This document shows, in pieces, positions 8,713 to 17,754 of a DNA stretch of 64,000 bases. A program made the translations under genes and the position numbers. The DNA comes from Actinomadura sp. KC06 (lineage in GTDB: Bacteria > Actinomycetota > Actinomycetes > Streptosporangiales > Streptosporangiaceae): contig NZ_SMKT01000005.1 of the NCBI RefSeq assembly GCF_004348735.1, positions 51,671 to 115,670 on the forward strand. The letters run 5' to 3'. How positions within the stretch are numbered: the first letter of the stretch is position 1; each line of letters opens with the position of its first letter. Below the pieces are notes generated by a model. It ran no database searches and was not told the DNA's origin. It was given only the letters and a program-made list of their open reading frames with translations.

Positions 8713-9080
8713 CAAACCCTCCTCAGCCGTCCGGCCGCGCGGTGTGTTCGGCCCCTCATCGGAGCCAGGTCCTCTCACGCGCCGGTGCGGCGCTCTGTGC
8801 GTCCGCCCAAACGACAGTACGTCGTCGGGCGGCGCGCCGCGATGTTCATGGTGAACGCGAGCCCATTGTGCTCTACGGGATCGGCGTCCTGACCGGCGGC
8901 GGCGCACCACTTCTCCCCACCCGGTCCCTCGCGTCCCCGCGACGTTCAACGAGCGAACGGCCGGAACGACATTTCCGGCGTCGCGGCACGCGGAGGCGCG
9001 CCGCGCGCCCCCACCCCGCACCACCCCCTCTGAACTGCGGATTCGTCGGCCGAATCGGTCTCTGGAATGTGTTTTTATTG
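8713..9080. other. Divergent control region moxR / mraZ
   Basis: About 370 bases without a supported gene. An inverted repeat, GTTCA-TGG-TGAAC, at 8844-8856 could be an operator. On the minus strand TACTGT near 8815-8820 is a possible -10 for moxR but has no matched -35. I see nothing else recognisable before the mraZ promoter. Confidence 0.35.
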
Positions 9081-9120
9081 TTGACGGTGGGGAAGAGTGG
9101 AGTAGAGTGGGGCGCCGTGG
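9081..9120 (+). promoter_or_regulatory. mraZ promoter with four 10-bp-spaced MraZ boxes
   Basis: TTGACG (9081-9086) and TAGAGT (9103-9108) are spaced by 16 bases. Overlapping them, GTGG recurs at 9087, 9097, 9107 and 9117, exactly 10 bases apart. MraZ is known to bind direct repeats of a short TGGG/GTGG-type box at this spacing upstream of its own gene, so autoregulation of the whole division cluster is likely. Confidence 0.8.
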
Positions 9121-9159
9121 GGAGCAGGTGCGCCCCATGCGGCGCGGGAGGTGGGGCCG

Positions 9160-9591
9160 TTGTTCCTCGGCACCCATTCGCCGCGCCTCGACGACAAGGG
9201 ACGGCTGTTCCTGCCGGCGAAATATCGCGAGGAGCTGTCGGGGGGATTGGTGATCACGAAGGGCCAGGAACGCTGCCTGTACGTCTTCCCCATGGCGGAG
9301 TTCCAGCGGATAACCGAGGCTCTGCGTGCCGCACCGGTCACCGAGAAGGCCGTGCGCGGCTACAGCCGGGTCTTCTTCGCCAGCGCGTCCGACGAGGTCC
9401 CCGACAAGCAGGGCCGCGTCACCATACCGCCGCCGCTCCGCAAGTACGCGGGCCTCACCCGCGACTGCACGGTCATCGGCGCCAACACGCGACTCGAGAT
9501 CTGGGACGCGCAGGCGTGGGAGACCTACCTGGAGCAGGAGGAGGAGACGTTCTCCGACGTCTCGGAGGAGGTGTTGCCAGGGATCCTCTGA
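9160..9591 (+). CDS. mraZ: Transcriptional regulator MraZ
   Basis: A 143-residue protein made of two AbrB-like half domains: [20 protein letters not shown] at the N terminus and [19 protein letters not shown] in the middle. MraZ forms ring oligomers that bind direct DNA repeats and control the dcw cluster. I choose TTG 9160, which gives the family-typical FLGTH N terminus and has GGGAGG 8 bases upstream; GTG 9151 would add three residues and overlap that site. The matching boxes are visible in its promoter. Confidence 0.93.
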   Translation: MFLGTHSPRLDDKGRLFLPAKYREELSGGLVITKGQERCLYVFPMAEFQRITEALRAAPVTEKAVRGYSRVFFASASDEVPDKQGRVTIPPPLRKYAGLTRDCTVIGANTRLEIWDAQAWETYLEQEEETFSDVSEEVLPGIL

Positions 9592-9830
9592 GAAACGACT
9601 CGCCGGTCCGATGACCGGCTATGGCCCACGTTCGGCCAGGTCTCCAGCCGCTCTCCGAGCCAGCTGGCGCAGCTTCCCCGGCGCCAGACGGCGACCCCCC
9701 GCGCAACCACGCGGAGTTCTTCCTCTAGGGCAGCGGATGGGGACCTGGCCGGGCGAGGCCGCCGCCGGGGGGCTTGGCGGCGAAGCCACAGGAGTCCGCG
9801 AGCGAAGTGGCAACCACAGGGGGTGGGAGC

Positions 9831-10814
9831 ATGGACGTGGGAGACCACGCGGCCAAGTCCGGTCACGTACCGGTCATGCTCGGTCGCGTCCTGGAACTCC
9901 TCACCCCCGCCGTGGACGCCGCCGCGACCGGCCGCGACCCCGTCTACCTGGACGCCACGCTCGGCATGGGCGGCCACGCCGAGGCGATGCTGCGGGCCGT
10001 CCCGCGGCTGCGCCTCATCGGCCTCGACCGCGACGCCACCGCGCTGGAGCGCTCGGCGCGCAGGCTCGCCCCGTTCGGCGACCGGGTCACGCTGGAGCAC
10101 GCCGTCTACGACGAGATCCCCGAGGTGCTGCGCCGGCTCGGCGTCCCCGCGGTGGACGCCGTCCTGTTCGACCTCGGCGTCTCCTCCCCGCAGCTCGACG
10201 AGGCCGGACGCGGCTTCGCCTACTCCTACGACGCGCCCCTCGACATGCGGATGGACCGCACCCAGCGCCTCACCGCCGCCGAGGTCGTCAACGGCTACCC
10301 GCCCGCCGAGCTCGCCCGCATCCTGCGCGAGTACGGCGAGGAGCGGTTCGCCCAGCGCATCGCCGCCGCGATCGTCCGCGAGCGCGAGCGCGCCCCGCTC
10401 GACTCCACCAGGCGGCTCGCCGACCTGGTGCGCACCTCGATCCCGGCCGCGACCCGCCGCACCGGCGGGAACCCGGCCAAGCGCACCTTCCAGGCGCTGC
10501 GCATCGAGGTGAACGGAGAACTCGACAGCTGGCGCCGGGCCCTGCCCGCCGCACTCGACGCGCTCCCGGTCGGCGGCCGGGTCGCCGTCCTCAGCTACCA
10601 CTCCCTGGAGGACCGCATCACCAAGCAGGTCCTCGCCGCCCAGGCGGCCGACACCACCCCGCCGGACCTGCCCGTCCCGCTGCCCGAGCACGAGCCGAGA
10701 TTCCGGCTTCTCACCCGCGGGGCGGAGCTGCCGTCCGACGAGGAGACCACGACCAACCCACGGGCCGGATCGGTGCGGATGCGCGCCGCCGAGCGGGTCC
10801 GGGAGGCGACATGA
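9831..10814 (+). CDS. rsmH: 16S rRNA (cytosine1402-N4)-methyltransferase RsmH
   Basis: A 327-residue enzyme that methylates N4 of C1402 in the 16S rRNA decoding site. [13 protein letters not shown] opens the protein, followed by the SAM motif [16 protein letters not shown]. The conserved [19 protein letters not shown] and [12 protein letters not shown] are both present. ATG 9831 has GGGAG just upstream. The 240 bases between mraZ and this gene hold no supported gene. The stop overlaps the next start (ATGA). Confidence 0.96.
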   Translation: MDVGDHAAKSGHVPVMLGRVLELLTPAVDAAATGRDPVYLDATLGMGGHAEAMLRAVPRLRLIGLDRDATALERSARRLAPFGDRVTLEHAVYDEIPEVLRRLGVPAVDAVLFDLGVSSPQLDEAGRGFAYSYDAPLDMRMDRTQRLTAAEVVNGYPPAELARILREYGEERFAQRIAAAIVRERERAPLDSTRRLADLVRTSIPAATRRTGGNPAKRTFQALRIEVNGELDSWRRALPAALDALPVGGRVAVLSYHSLEDRITKQVLAAQAADTTPPDLPVPLPEHEPRFRLLTRGAELPSDEETTTNPRAGSVRMRAAERVREAT

Positions 10815-11431
10815 CCACGACCACCAGGCGGCCGCCCGCCAAGGCGCCCAAGAAGCCGCCAGCGCAGCGCACGCCGTCCAGGCGCACGCCCGCGCAGCAC
10901 ACGCCCGCGGCCAAGACCGCGCCCAAGACCGCTCCTAAGGCCGCTCCCAAGACCGCGCCCAAGGCGGCGCCCGCGACCACGGCGACCAGCGCCAAGGCGG
11001 CCGCGAAGCGGACGGCGGCGCAGTCGCCGCCGCGCGCTCCGTTCGTGCTGCTCATCGTCGGGCTGCTCGGCGGCGCCCTGGTGAGCCTGCTGCTGCTCAA
11101 CACCGTCCTCGCGGAGGACGCGTTCACCCTGACGCGGCTGCAGCAGGACAACAAGCGCCTCGACCAGCAGCGGCAGGCCCTCGAAGAGGACATCGCCCGC
11201 GGCGGGTCCCCGGCGCAGCTGTCGAGGAAGGCCGAGGCGCTCAACATGAGGCAGCCCAAGGACCCGGCCTTCTTCGACCCCGCCACCGGGCGGGCGAGCG
11301 GCGGGACGATCCGTCCCGTGCCGCCCGAGGCCGCCTCGGCGGCGGGCGCCGCGGGCGTGATCGGCATCCCCGGCACCGTGGTCCCCGGGGACGGCGTCCC
11401 GCCGGCCGCCGCCGGGCAGGGCGCGCGGTGA
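10811..11431 (+). CDS. ftsL: FtsL-like cell division protein with Lys/Ala/Pro-rich tail
   Basis: A 206-residue bitopic protein at the ftsL position of the cluster. Residues 1-75 are a cationic, low-complexity cytoplasmic tail. Residues 77-100 are a membrane helix, and about 104-135 form a heptad-like coiled coil ([20 protein letters not shown]), followed by a Pro/Gly-rich end. This matches the FtsL/septum-initiator architecture, where the coiled coil joins FtsQ and DivIC and activates FtsW/FtsI. Sequence identity in this family is low, so position and topology carry the assignment. It overlaps both neighbours by 4 bases. Confidence 0.85.
   Translation: MTTTTRRPPAKAPKKPPAQRTPSRRTPAQHTPAAKTAPKTAPKAAPKTAPKAAPATTATSAKAAAKRTAAQSPPRAPFVLLIVGLLGGALVSLLLLNTVLAEDAFTLTRLQQDNKRLDQQRQALEEDIARGGSPAQLSRKAEALNMRQPKDPAFFDPATGRASGGTIRPVPPEAASAAGAAGVIGIPGTVVPGDGVPPAAAGQGAR
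10913..10972 (+). repeat. Five tandem 12-bp units encoding K(T/A)AP
   Basis: Five successive 12-base units (10913, 10925, 10937, 10949, 10961) encode [16 protein letters not shown] and KAAP in the FtsL tail. The unit count could vary between strains by slippage. Confidence 0.8.
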
Positions 11432-13647
11432 CGAAACGGCCGGGACGCGGGACCGCCGGGCCTCCGCCCGGCCGGGGACGCGGCTCGGACGGCGCGGGAC
11501 GGCCGGGCACGAAGGGTAGCGCCGCCCGCCGTCCCGCGCGCGGCGGCATGGGCCCCTCCCAGCGCAAAGAGGCCCCGCGCAAGGAGACCCCGCGCAAGAA
11601 GCCGCCGCGCTGGGAGGCGGCGCGCGACGACGCGGGGTCCGCGGGCACGCCCACCAAGAAGCCCGGCCCCAAGAAGCCCGCGCAGAAGCCCGGGCAGAAG
11701 TCCGGGCAGAAGGCGCCTCCGAAGCCTGCGCAGAAGAAGGCGCCGGCCAAGGCCGCGCCCGCGAAGAGCCGTGCGGGCGCGACGGCGCAGCACGCCCACA
11801 CCGCCACCAGGCCGCCCCGGACCGGCTCCGGCGGCGGTCCGCGCGGTCCTCGTCCCGGCGGGGGCTCCGGACGCCGCCCGCCGCCCCGCCCCCCGCGGAC
11901 CCGCGTCCCGTTCCACCGGCGCGACCCGCTCAAGCGGCTGAACGTCGGGCTGCTCGTCGTCGCGTTCGTGCTGTCGCTGTTCGCCGGGCGGCTCGTCCAG
12001 CTCCAGACGATCGAGTCCGGCAAGTACTCCGAGCAGGCGATGCGGCAGCGGCTGCAGAAGATCGAGCTGCCCGCCATCCGCGGCGACATCACCGACGCGC
12101 AGGGCCACCCCCTCGCCATGACGGTGGAGGCCCGGGCGATCTACGCCGACCCGTCCTTGATCAAGGCGGACAAGCGGCAGAGCATCGTCAACGCGCTGGC
12201 CCCCACCCTCGGCCTGAACCCCTCGACGCTGATGCGGCAGCTCAGTAAACCCGACACCCGGTTCGTGTACCTGGCGCACGGCGTCCGGCCCGACCAGGCC
12301 CGGCTGATCACCTCGTGGAACTTCCTGGGAATCGGGACGCTGCCGGAATACCGCCGTGAATACCCCAACGATTCGCTGGCCGCGGGCGTCATAGGGTTCG
12401 TGAACGACGCGGGGAAGGGCGCCGCCGGGCTGGAGAGCTCGATGAACGACGTGCTCGCCGGACGCGCAGGATGGCAGCGGGTCGAGATCAGCCCCGAGGG
12501 CCAGCACATCCCCATGGGCGAAGACCAGCGGCGCCCGTCCGAGCCCGGCCGCGGCGTGCGGCTCACGCTCCAGCGCGACCTGCAGTTCAAGGCGCAGCAG
12601 GCGATCGAGAAGCAGGTCAAGGCGACGAAGGCGAAGAGCGGCAGCGTCATCGTCATGGACCCGCGCACCGGCAGGCTGCTCGCGATGGCCTCGGCGCCCG
12701 GGTTCGACCCGAACGACTACGCCGAGTCCGACGGGGACCTGTGGGGCAGCCCGCTGGTGCAGGAGGCGTACGAGCCGGGCAGCACGGGCAAGGTCGTCAC
12801 GGCCGCCGCCGTCATGGAGCACGGCGGCGTCACCCCGCACACCCCCTACACCGTCCCCGACAGGATCAGGAAGTACGACGTCCTGTTCAAGGACTCGCAC
12901 AACCACGCGACAGAGCGGCTCACCTTCGCGGGCGTCCTCGCCACGTCCAGCAACGTCGGCACCATCATGGCCAGCGAGAGCATCGGCTCGCAGCGGCTCT
13001 ACCAGACGCTGCGCGACTTCGGGTTCGGCCGGAAGACCGGCCTGCCGCTGCCCGGCGAGACGCCCGGCCTGCTGAAGCCGCCCGCACAGTGGTCGGGCAC
13101 CGACCGGTACCCGATCGCGTTCGGGCAGACGGTCTCGGTGAACGCGGTGCAGATGGCGAGCGTCTACGCGACCATCGCCAACGGCGGCGTCCGCGTCGAG
13201 CCCACCCTCGTCGACGGCACCGTCGGCGAGGACGACAGGTTCACGGCCGCGCCCGAGCCGAAGCGCACGCAGGTGATCAGCGCGCGGACGGCCCGGCAGA
13301 TCAGCGACATGCTGGAGGGCGTGACGACCGAGGAGGGCACCGCCCCCAAGGCGCAGATCCCGGGGTACCGCGTCGCCGGCAAGACCGGCACCGCCGAGAA
13401 CGTCAACCCGCGCACCGGAGGCTACGACGGCGGCGGCTACACCGCGTCGTTCGCGGGGTTCGCCCCGGCGGACGATCCGCAGCTGGTCGTGCAGGTCGTC
13501 CTGCAGGATCCGAAGCGGGGCAGCCACTATGGTGGCGATGCGGCCGCGCCGGTGTTCAAGGACGTGATGAGCTTCGCCCTGCAGTCCCAGAAGGTCCCGC
13601 CCACGGGGAGCCGGCCGCCGACCGTTCAGATTCACGCCCGAGACTGA
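11428..13647 (+). CDS. ftsI: Septal peptidoglycan transpeptidase FtsI (PBP3 class B)
   Basis: A 739-residue class B penicillin-binding protein that cross-links septal peptidoglycan with FtsW. Residues 1-165 are an unusually long, Lys/Pro/Arg-rich cytoplasmic tail; the membrane helix is about 172-188. The pedestal domain begins at IRGDITDAQGHPLAMT. The transpeptidase motifs are all intact: STGK with the nucleophile Ser452, SSN at 507-509 and KTG at 652-654. GTG 11428 overlaps the ftsL stop. Beta-lactams target this family. Confidence 0.95.
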   Translation: MTKRPGRGTAGPPPGRGRGSDGAGRPGTKGSAARRPARGGMGPSQRKEAPRKETPRKKPPRWEAARDDAGSAGTPTKKPGPKKPAQKPGQKSGQKAPPKPAQKKAPAKAAPAKSRAGATAQHAHTATRPPRTGSGGGPRGPRPGGGSGRRPPPRPPRTRVPFHRRDPLKRLNVGLLVVAFVLSLFAGRLVQLQTIESGKYSEQAMRQRLQKIELPAIRGDITDAQGHPLAMTVEARAIYADPSLIKADKRQSIVNALAPTLGLNPSTLMRQLSKPDTRFVYLAHGVRPDQARLITSWNFLGIGTLPEYRREYPNDSLAAGVIGFVNDAGKGAAGLESSMNDVLAGRAGWQRVEISPEGQHIPMGEDQRRPSEPGRGVRLTLQRDLQFKAQQAIEKQVKATKAKSGSVIVMDPRTGRLLAMASAPGFDPNDYAESDGDLWGSPLVQEAYEPGSTGKVVTAAAVMEHGGVTPHTPYTVPDRIRKYDVLFKDSHNHATERLTFAGVLATSSNVGTIMASESIGSQRLYQTLRDFGFGRKTGLPLPGETPGLLKPPAQWSGTDRYPIAFGQTVSVNAVQMASVYATIANGGVRVEPTLVDGTVGEDDRFTAAPEPKRTQVISARTARQISDMLEGVTTEEGTAPKAQIPGYRVAGKTGTAENVNPRTGGYDGGGYTASFAGFAPADDPQLVVQVVLQDPKRGSHYGGDAAAPVFKDVMSFALQSQKVPPTGSRPPTVQIHARD

Positions 13648-13671
13648 CCGCAGCGAGTACTCTCCTCGCCT

Positions 13672-15267
13672 GTGAGTCCACCACGACCCGTGCACCAGCA
13701 GTCCCGTCCCGTCCGCACCGAAAGAAACGTCATGCGTCCCACCACCAATCCGGCCCGGCCGCTGAGCGGGCTCGCGGCGCTTCTCGGGATCGAGCGCGGC
13801 GGCTGGGACGAGGTCGCGGCGACGGGCATCACGCACGATTCGCGGGCGGTGCTGCCCGGCGACGTCTACGCGGCGCTGCCGGGCGCGCGGGCGCACGGCG
13901 CGCAGTTCTCCGCGCAGGCGGCGGAGGCGGGCGCGGCGGCGATCCTCACCGACCCCGACGGGTACGACCGGGCGGCGGCGACGGGCCTGCCGGTGCTGGT
14001 GGTGGCGGACGTCCGCGCGCGGCTCGGCGACGCCGCGGCCTGGGTGTACGGGGAGCCGGGACGCGACATCACCACGATCGGCGTCACCGGCACCAGCGGC
14101 AAGACCACCACCGTGTTCCTGCTGGACGCGGGCCTGCGCGCGGCCGGGCTCCAGACCGGCCTGGTCGGCGGCGTCGAGATCCGGGTGGGCGGCGACCGGG
14201 TGCCGAGCGCGCTGACCACCCCGGAGGCGACCGACCTGCACGCGCTGATGGCGATGATGCGCGAGCGCGGCGTTGGCGCCGCCGCGATGGAGGTGTCCAG
14301 CCACGCGCTGAAGCAGGGCCGGGTCGGCGGCATGACCTACGAGGTCGCGGTGTTCACGAACCTGTCCCAGGACCACCTGGACTACCACCCGACCATGCAG
14401 GACTACTTCCTCACCAAGGCCCGGCTGTTCACGCCCGAGTACTCCCGCGTCGGCGTCGTCAACCTCGACGACCACTACGGCCGCGAGCTGCTGGAGATCG
14501 CCACGGTGCCGGTGACGACGTTCTCGGCGTCCGGCGACCCGGCGGCCGACTGGTGGGCCGAGGACGTCCGCGTCGGCGCGGACGGCAGCGTGTTCCGCGT
14601 CGTCGGGCCCCTCGGCATCGAGGCGGACGGCGAGGTCCGGCTGGCCGGGCCGTTCAACGTCGCGAACGCGCTCGCCGCGATCGTGGCGCTGGTCGAGGCG
14701 GGCATCCCGCTGCAGGCGGCGGTGCGCGGGGTCGCGTCCCTGCCCGGCGTCCCCGGGCGGTTGGAGCGGGTGGACGAGGGCCAGGAGTTCGTCACCCTCG
14801 TCGATTACTCCCACAAGCCGGGCGCGGTCGAGGCCGTCCTGACCGCGCTGCGTCCCGTCACCGAGGGCGACCTGACGGTGGTGATCGGCTGCGGCGGCGA
14901 CCGCGACCGCGGCAAGCGCCCGCTGATGGGGGAGGCCGCCGCCCGGCTGGCCGACCGGGCGTACTTCACCGACGACAACCCGAGGTCGGAAGATCCGCTC
15001 GCGATCCTCGCCGCTATGGTCGAGGGCGGGCTCAAGGTGCCGCAGCCCGAGCGGGCGCACATCGTGGTGGAGCCCGACCGCGCCGCCGCGATCGCGCTGG
15101 CCGTGGACCGGGCCCGCCGCGGCGACGTCCTCGTCATCGCGGGCAAGGGCCACGAGCAGGGGCAGAACGTGGCGGGAACGGTGCACCCGTTCGACGACCG
15201 CGAGGTCGTCCGGGAGGCGCTCCGGCGCCGGGCGACGGTGACAAGAGGGGACGGGACGCAGGCGTGA
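13672..15267 (+). CDS. murE: UDP-MurNAc-tripeptide ligase MurE (meso-DAP adding)
   Basis: A 531-residue Mur ligase adding the third stem-peptide residue. The P-loop is GVTGTSGKTTT at about 137-147, and the motif DNPR in FTDDNPRSEDP marks meso-diaminopimelate specificity. The C-terminal domain contains IAGKGHEQGQ. GTG 13672 has no Shine-Dalgarno, but TACTCT at 13658-13663 lies 8 bases before it, so a leaderless internal transcript is possible. ATG 13732 (starting RPTTNPARPLSG) is a serious alternative because the first 20 residues look non-conserved. The end overlaps murF by 4 bases. Confidence 0.94.
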   Translation: MSPPRPVHQQSRPVRTERNVMRPTTNPARPLSGLAALLGIERGGWDEVAATGITHDSRAVLPGDVYAALPGARAHGAQFSAQAAEAGAAAILTDPDGYDRAAATGLPVLVVADVRARLGDAAAWVYGEPGRDITTIGVTGTSGKTTTVFLLDAGLRAAGLQTGLVGGVEIRVGGDRVPSALTTPEATDLHALMAMMRERGVGAAAMEVSSHALKQGRVGGMTYEVAVFTNLSQDHLDYHPTMQDYFLTKARLFTPEYSRVGVVNLDDHYGRELLEIATVPVTTFSASGDPAADWWAEDVRVGADGSVFRVVGPLGIEADGEVRLAGPFNVANALAAIVALVEAGIPLQAAVRGVASLPGVPGRLERVDEGQEFVTLVDYSHKPGAVEAVLTALRPVTEGDLTVVIGCGGDRDRGKRPLMGEAAARLADRAYFTDDNPRSEDPLAILAAMVEGGLKVPQPERAHIVVEPDRAAAIALAVDRARRGDVLVIAGKGHEQGQNVAGTVHPFDDREVVREALRRRATVTRGDGTQA

Positions 15268-16646
15268 TCCCACTTCCGCTGTCGACGATCGCGGAGATCA
15301 CGGGAGGCACCCGCCACGGGCCCCCGGACGTCATGGTGACCGGTCCCGTGGTGATCGACTCCCGCGCCGTGGAGCCGGGGGCGCTGTTCGCGGCGCTGAA
15401 GGGCGAGCGCGCGGACGGGCACGACTTCGCGTCCGGGGCGCTCGCCGCGGGGGCCGCGGCCGTGCTGGCGCAGCGTCCGGTGGACGGGCCGTGCGTCGTC
15501 GCCGCCGACGTCCAGGACGCGCTCGGACGGCTCGCCAGGGGAGTGCTGGAGCGGCTCCCCGGCGCGACCGTCATCGCGGTGACCGGTTCGGCGGGCAAGA
15601 CGTCCACCAAGGACCTCATCGGGCAGGTCGCGGGCCGCGCCGGCCCGACCGTGTTCCCGCCCGGCTCGTTCAACAACGAGCTGGGGCTGCCGCTCACCGT
15701 GCTGCGCGCCGACGAGTCGACGCGGCACCTCGTCCTCGAGATGGGCGCGCGTGGGATCGGCCACATCTCCTACCTGACCGGGATCGCCCGTCCGGACGTG
15801 GGGGTGGTGCTGAACGTCGGCACCGCGCACGTCGGGGAGTTCGGCAGCCGCGAGAACATCGCCCTGGCCAAGGGCGAGATCGTGGAGGCGGTGCCGCCGG
15901 GCGGGACCGCCGTCCTCAACGCCGACGACCCGCTGGTCGCCGCGATGGCGTCCCGCACGCGCGGCGAGGTCGTGACGTTCGGCCGGTCGCCCGGCGCCGC
16001 CGTCCGCGCCGAGGACGAGACGCTCGACGAGCAGGGCCGGGCCCGGTTCACGCTCGTCACGCCGGAGGGCTCCGCGCCGGTCGCGCTGCGGCTCGTCGGC
16101 TCGCACGCCGTCCCCAACGCGCTGGCCGCCGCGGCGGCGGTGCGCGCGGCGGGGATGGCGCCCGCCGACATCGCCGCGGGCCTCTCGGAGGCCGGGCCGG
16201 TCAGCCGGTGGCGGATGGAGGTCACCGAGCGGGACGACGGCGTGACGGTGGTGAACGACGCCTACAACGCCAACCCCGACTCGACGCGCGTCGCGCTCGA
16301 CGTCCTCGCGCACATGGCCCGGGGCCGCCGCGCGTTCGCGGTGCTGGGTGAAATGGCCGAACTCGGCGCATCGTCCGCCGCGGAACATGCCAAGATCGGG
16401 GAGCATGCCGCGCGGTGCGGGGTCGCCGGCCTCGTCGTCGTCGGCGCGAACGCGGCGGCGATCGCGGACGGGGCACGTCAGGTGGGGTCATGGACGGGAG
16501 AGTGCGTGCAGGTGGATGACGTCGGCGCGGCGGTGGCCGCGCTCACGGGGCGGCTGGAGCCGCGGGACGTCGTGCTGGTGAAGGGCTCCCGCGTCGCCGG
16601 TCTCGAACGGGTCGCCGCGGCGGTCCTGGCGGAGGACGGCCGATGA
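15264..16646 (+). CDS. murF: UDP-MurNAc-pentapeptide ligase MurF
   Basis: A 460-residue Mur ligase that adds D-Ala-D-Ala to the UDP-MurNAc tripeptide. P-loop VTGSAGKTSTK at about 106-116. The following FPPGSFNNELGLPLTVL is characteristic of MurF, and VVNDAYNANPDS lies in the C-terminal domain. GTG 15264 overlaps the murE stop (GTGA) and its own stop overlaps mraY (ATGA), so expression is translationally coupled. Confidence 0.95.
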   Translation: MIPLPLSTIAEITGGTRHGPPDVMVTGPVVIDSRAVEPGALFAALKGERADGHDFASGALAAGAAAVLAQRPVDGPCVVAADVQDALGRLARGVLERLPGATVIAVTGSAGKTSTKDLIGQVAGRAGPTVFPPGSFNNELGLPLTVLRADESTRHLVLEMGARGIGHISYLTGIARPDVGVVLNVGTAHVGEFGSRENIALAKGEIVEAVPPGGTAVLNADDPLVAAMASRTRGEVVTFGRSPGAAVRAEDETLDEQGRARFTLVTPEGSAPVALRLVGSHAVPNALAAAAAVRAAGMAPADIAAGLSEAGPVSRWRMEVTERDDGVTVVNDAYNANPDSTRVALDVLAHMARGRRAFAVLGEMAELGASSAAEHAKIGEHAARCGVAGLVVVGANAAAIADGARQVGSWTGECVQVDDVGAAVAALTGRLEPRDVVLVKGSRVAGLERVAAAVLAEDGR

Positions 16647-17704
16647 CCAACATCATCATCGCGGCCGGGGTCGCGCTGATCTTCGTGATGGTCGGCACGC
16701 CCGTGTGGATCCGGATCATGAACCGGCTCGGCTACGGCCAGATGATCCGGGACGACGGCCCGGAGGCGCACGCCAGCAAGCGCGGCACCCCCCAGATGGG
16801 CGGGACGGTCTTCATCGTCGGCTCGCTCGTCGGCTACGCCGCCGCGCACCTGGTCACCCGCACCGAGCCGACGATCTCCGGCATCCTCGTGCTGTTCCTG
16901 ATGGCCGGCCTCGGCGCCGTCGGGTTCGTGGACGACTACATCAAGGTGTTCAAGCAGCGCAGCCTCGGCCTGCGCAGCGGCGCCAAGATGATCGGCATCG
17001 TGCTGGTCGGCGTCGTGTTCGCCGTCGCGTCCCTCAACTTCCCGAACGGCTACGACATCACCCCCGCCGCCCCCCAACTGTCCTTCCTGCGCGACTTCGG
17101 CCCGTCGATCGGCCCCTACCTGTTCGTGGTGTGGGCGCTGCTGCTCATCGCGGCCATGTCCAACGGCGTCAACCTGACCGACGGCCTCGACGGCCTCGCC
17201 GCGGGCCCCGCCGGGATGGTGCTGGCCGCCTACGTCATCATCGGGAACTGGCAGCTCCGCAACAGCTGCACCGACTTCGCCCTCGCCCCCAACTGCTACA
17301 GCGTCCGCGACCCCCTCGACCTCGCGGTCGTCGCCGCGGCCGTGCTCGGCGGCGTGTTCGGCTTCCTGTGGTGGAACGCGCCGCCCGCGAAGATCTTCAT
17401 GGGCGACACCGGCTCGCTGGCCCTCGGCGGCGTCCTGGTCGGCCTCGCGATCCTCACCCGCACCCAGTTCCTGCTCGCCATCCTCTGCGGGCTGATCGTG
17501 ATGATCACGCTGTCGGTGATCATCCAGGTGGGCGGGTTCAAGATGACCAAGAAGCGCGTGTTCAAGATGGCGCCGCTGCAGCACCACTTCGAGCTGTCCG
17601 GCTGGGCGGAGACGACGATCGTCGTGCGCTTCTGGCTGATGTCCGCGCTGTTCGTCGCGATCGGCATCGGGTTGTTCTACCTGGAATGGATGCCCAAGGA
17701 ATGA
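16643..17704 (+). CDS. mraY: Phospho-MurNAc-pentapeptide transferase MraY
   Basis: A 353-residue polytopic membrane enzyme that moves phospho-MurNAc-pentapeptide to undecaprenyl phosphate, forming lipid I. Signatures are KRGTPQMGGTVF near residue 50, the paired catalytic aspartates in GFVDDYIKVF, NLTDGLDGLAAG, and the late cytoplasmic PLQHHFE histidine motif. About ten membrane helices are apparent. Its stop codon overlaps the first bases of a G-run repeat copy. Confidence 0.97.
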   Translation: MTNIIIAAGVALIFVMVGTPVWIRIMNRLGYGQMIRDDGPEAHASKRGTPQMGGTVFIVGSLVGYAAAHLVTRTEPTISGILVLFLMAGLGAVGFVDDYIKVFKQRSLGLRSGAKMIGIVLVGVVFAVASLNFPNGYDITPAAPQLSFLRDFGPSIGPYLFVVWALLLIAAMSNGVNLTDGLDGLAAGPAGMVLAAYVIIGNWQLRNSCTDFALAPNCYSVRDPLDLAVVAAAVLGGVFGFLWWNAPPAKIFMGDTGSLALGGVLVGLAILTRTQFLLAILCGLIVMITLSVIIQVGGFKMTKKRVFKMAPLQHHFELSGWAETTIVVRFWLMSALFVAIGIGLFYLEWMPKE

Positions 17705-17743
17705 GCGGAGCGAACCGGGGGGTGCGGGGGGTCGTCCCCCCGC
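17701..17743 (+). repeat. G-run hairpin element, copy C
   Basis: Starts with ATGAGCGGAGCGAACC (17701-17716), identical to copy A at 485-500. Its stem is GCGGGGGG (17724-17731) with CCCCCCGC (17736-17743) around TCGT. Compared with copy A, the second stem pair changes from T-A to C-G on both arms, so pairing is kept. It forms the mraY-murD junction. Confidence 0.75.
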
Positions 17744-17754
17744 AGGAAGCAGGA

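Noticed and set aside
10711..15273. Very long minus-strand open frame opposite rsmH-murE
   Set aside because: It lies antisense to essential genes with clear motifs, has no recognisable domain and is explained by third-position GC bias.
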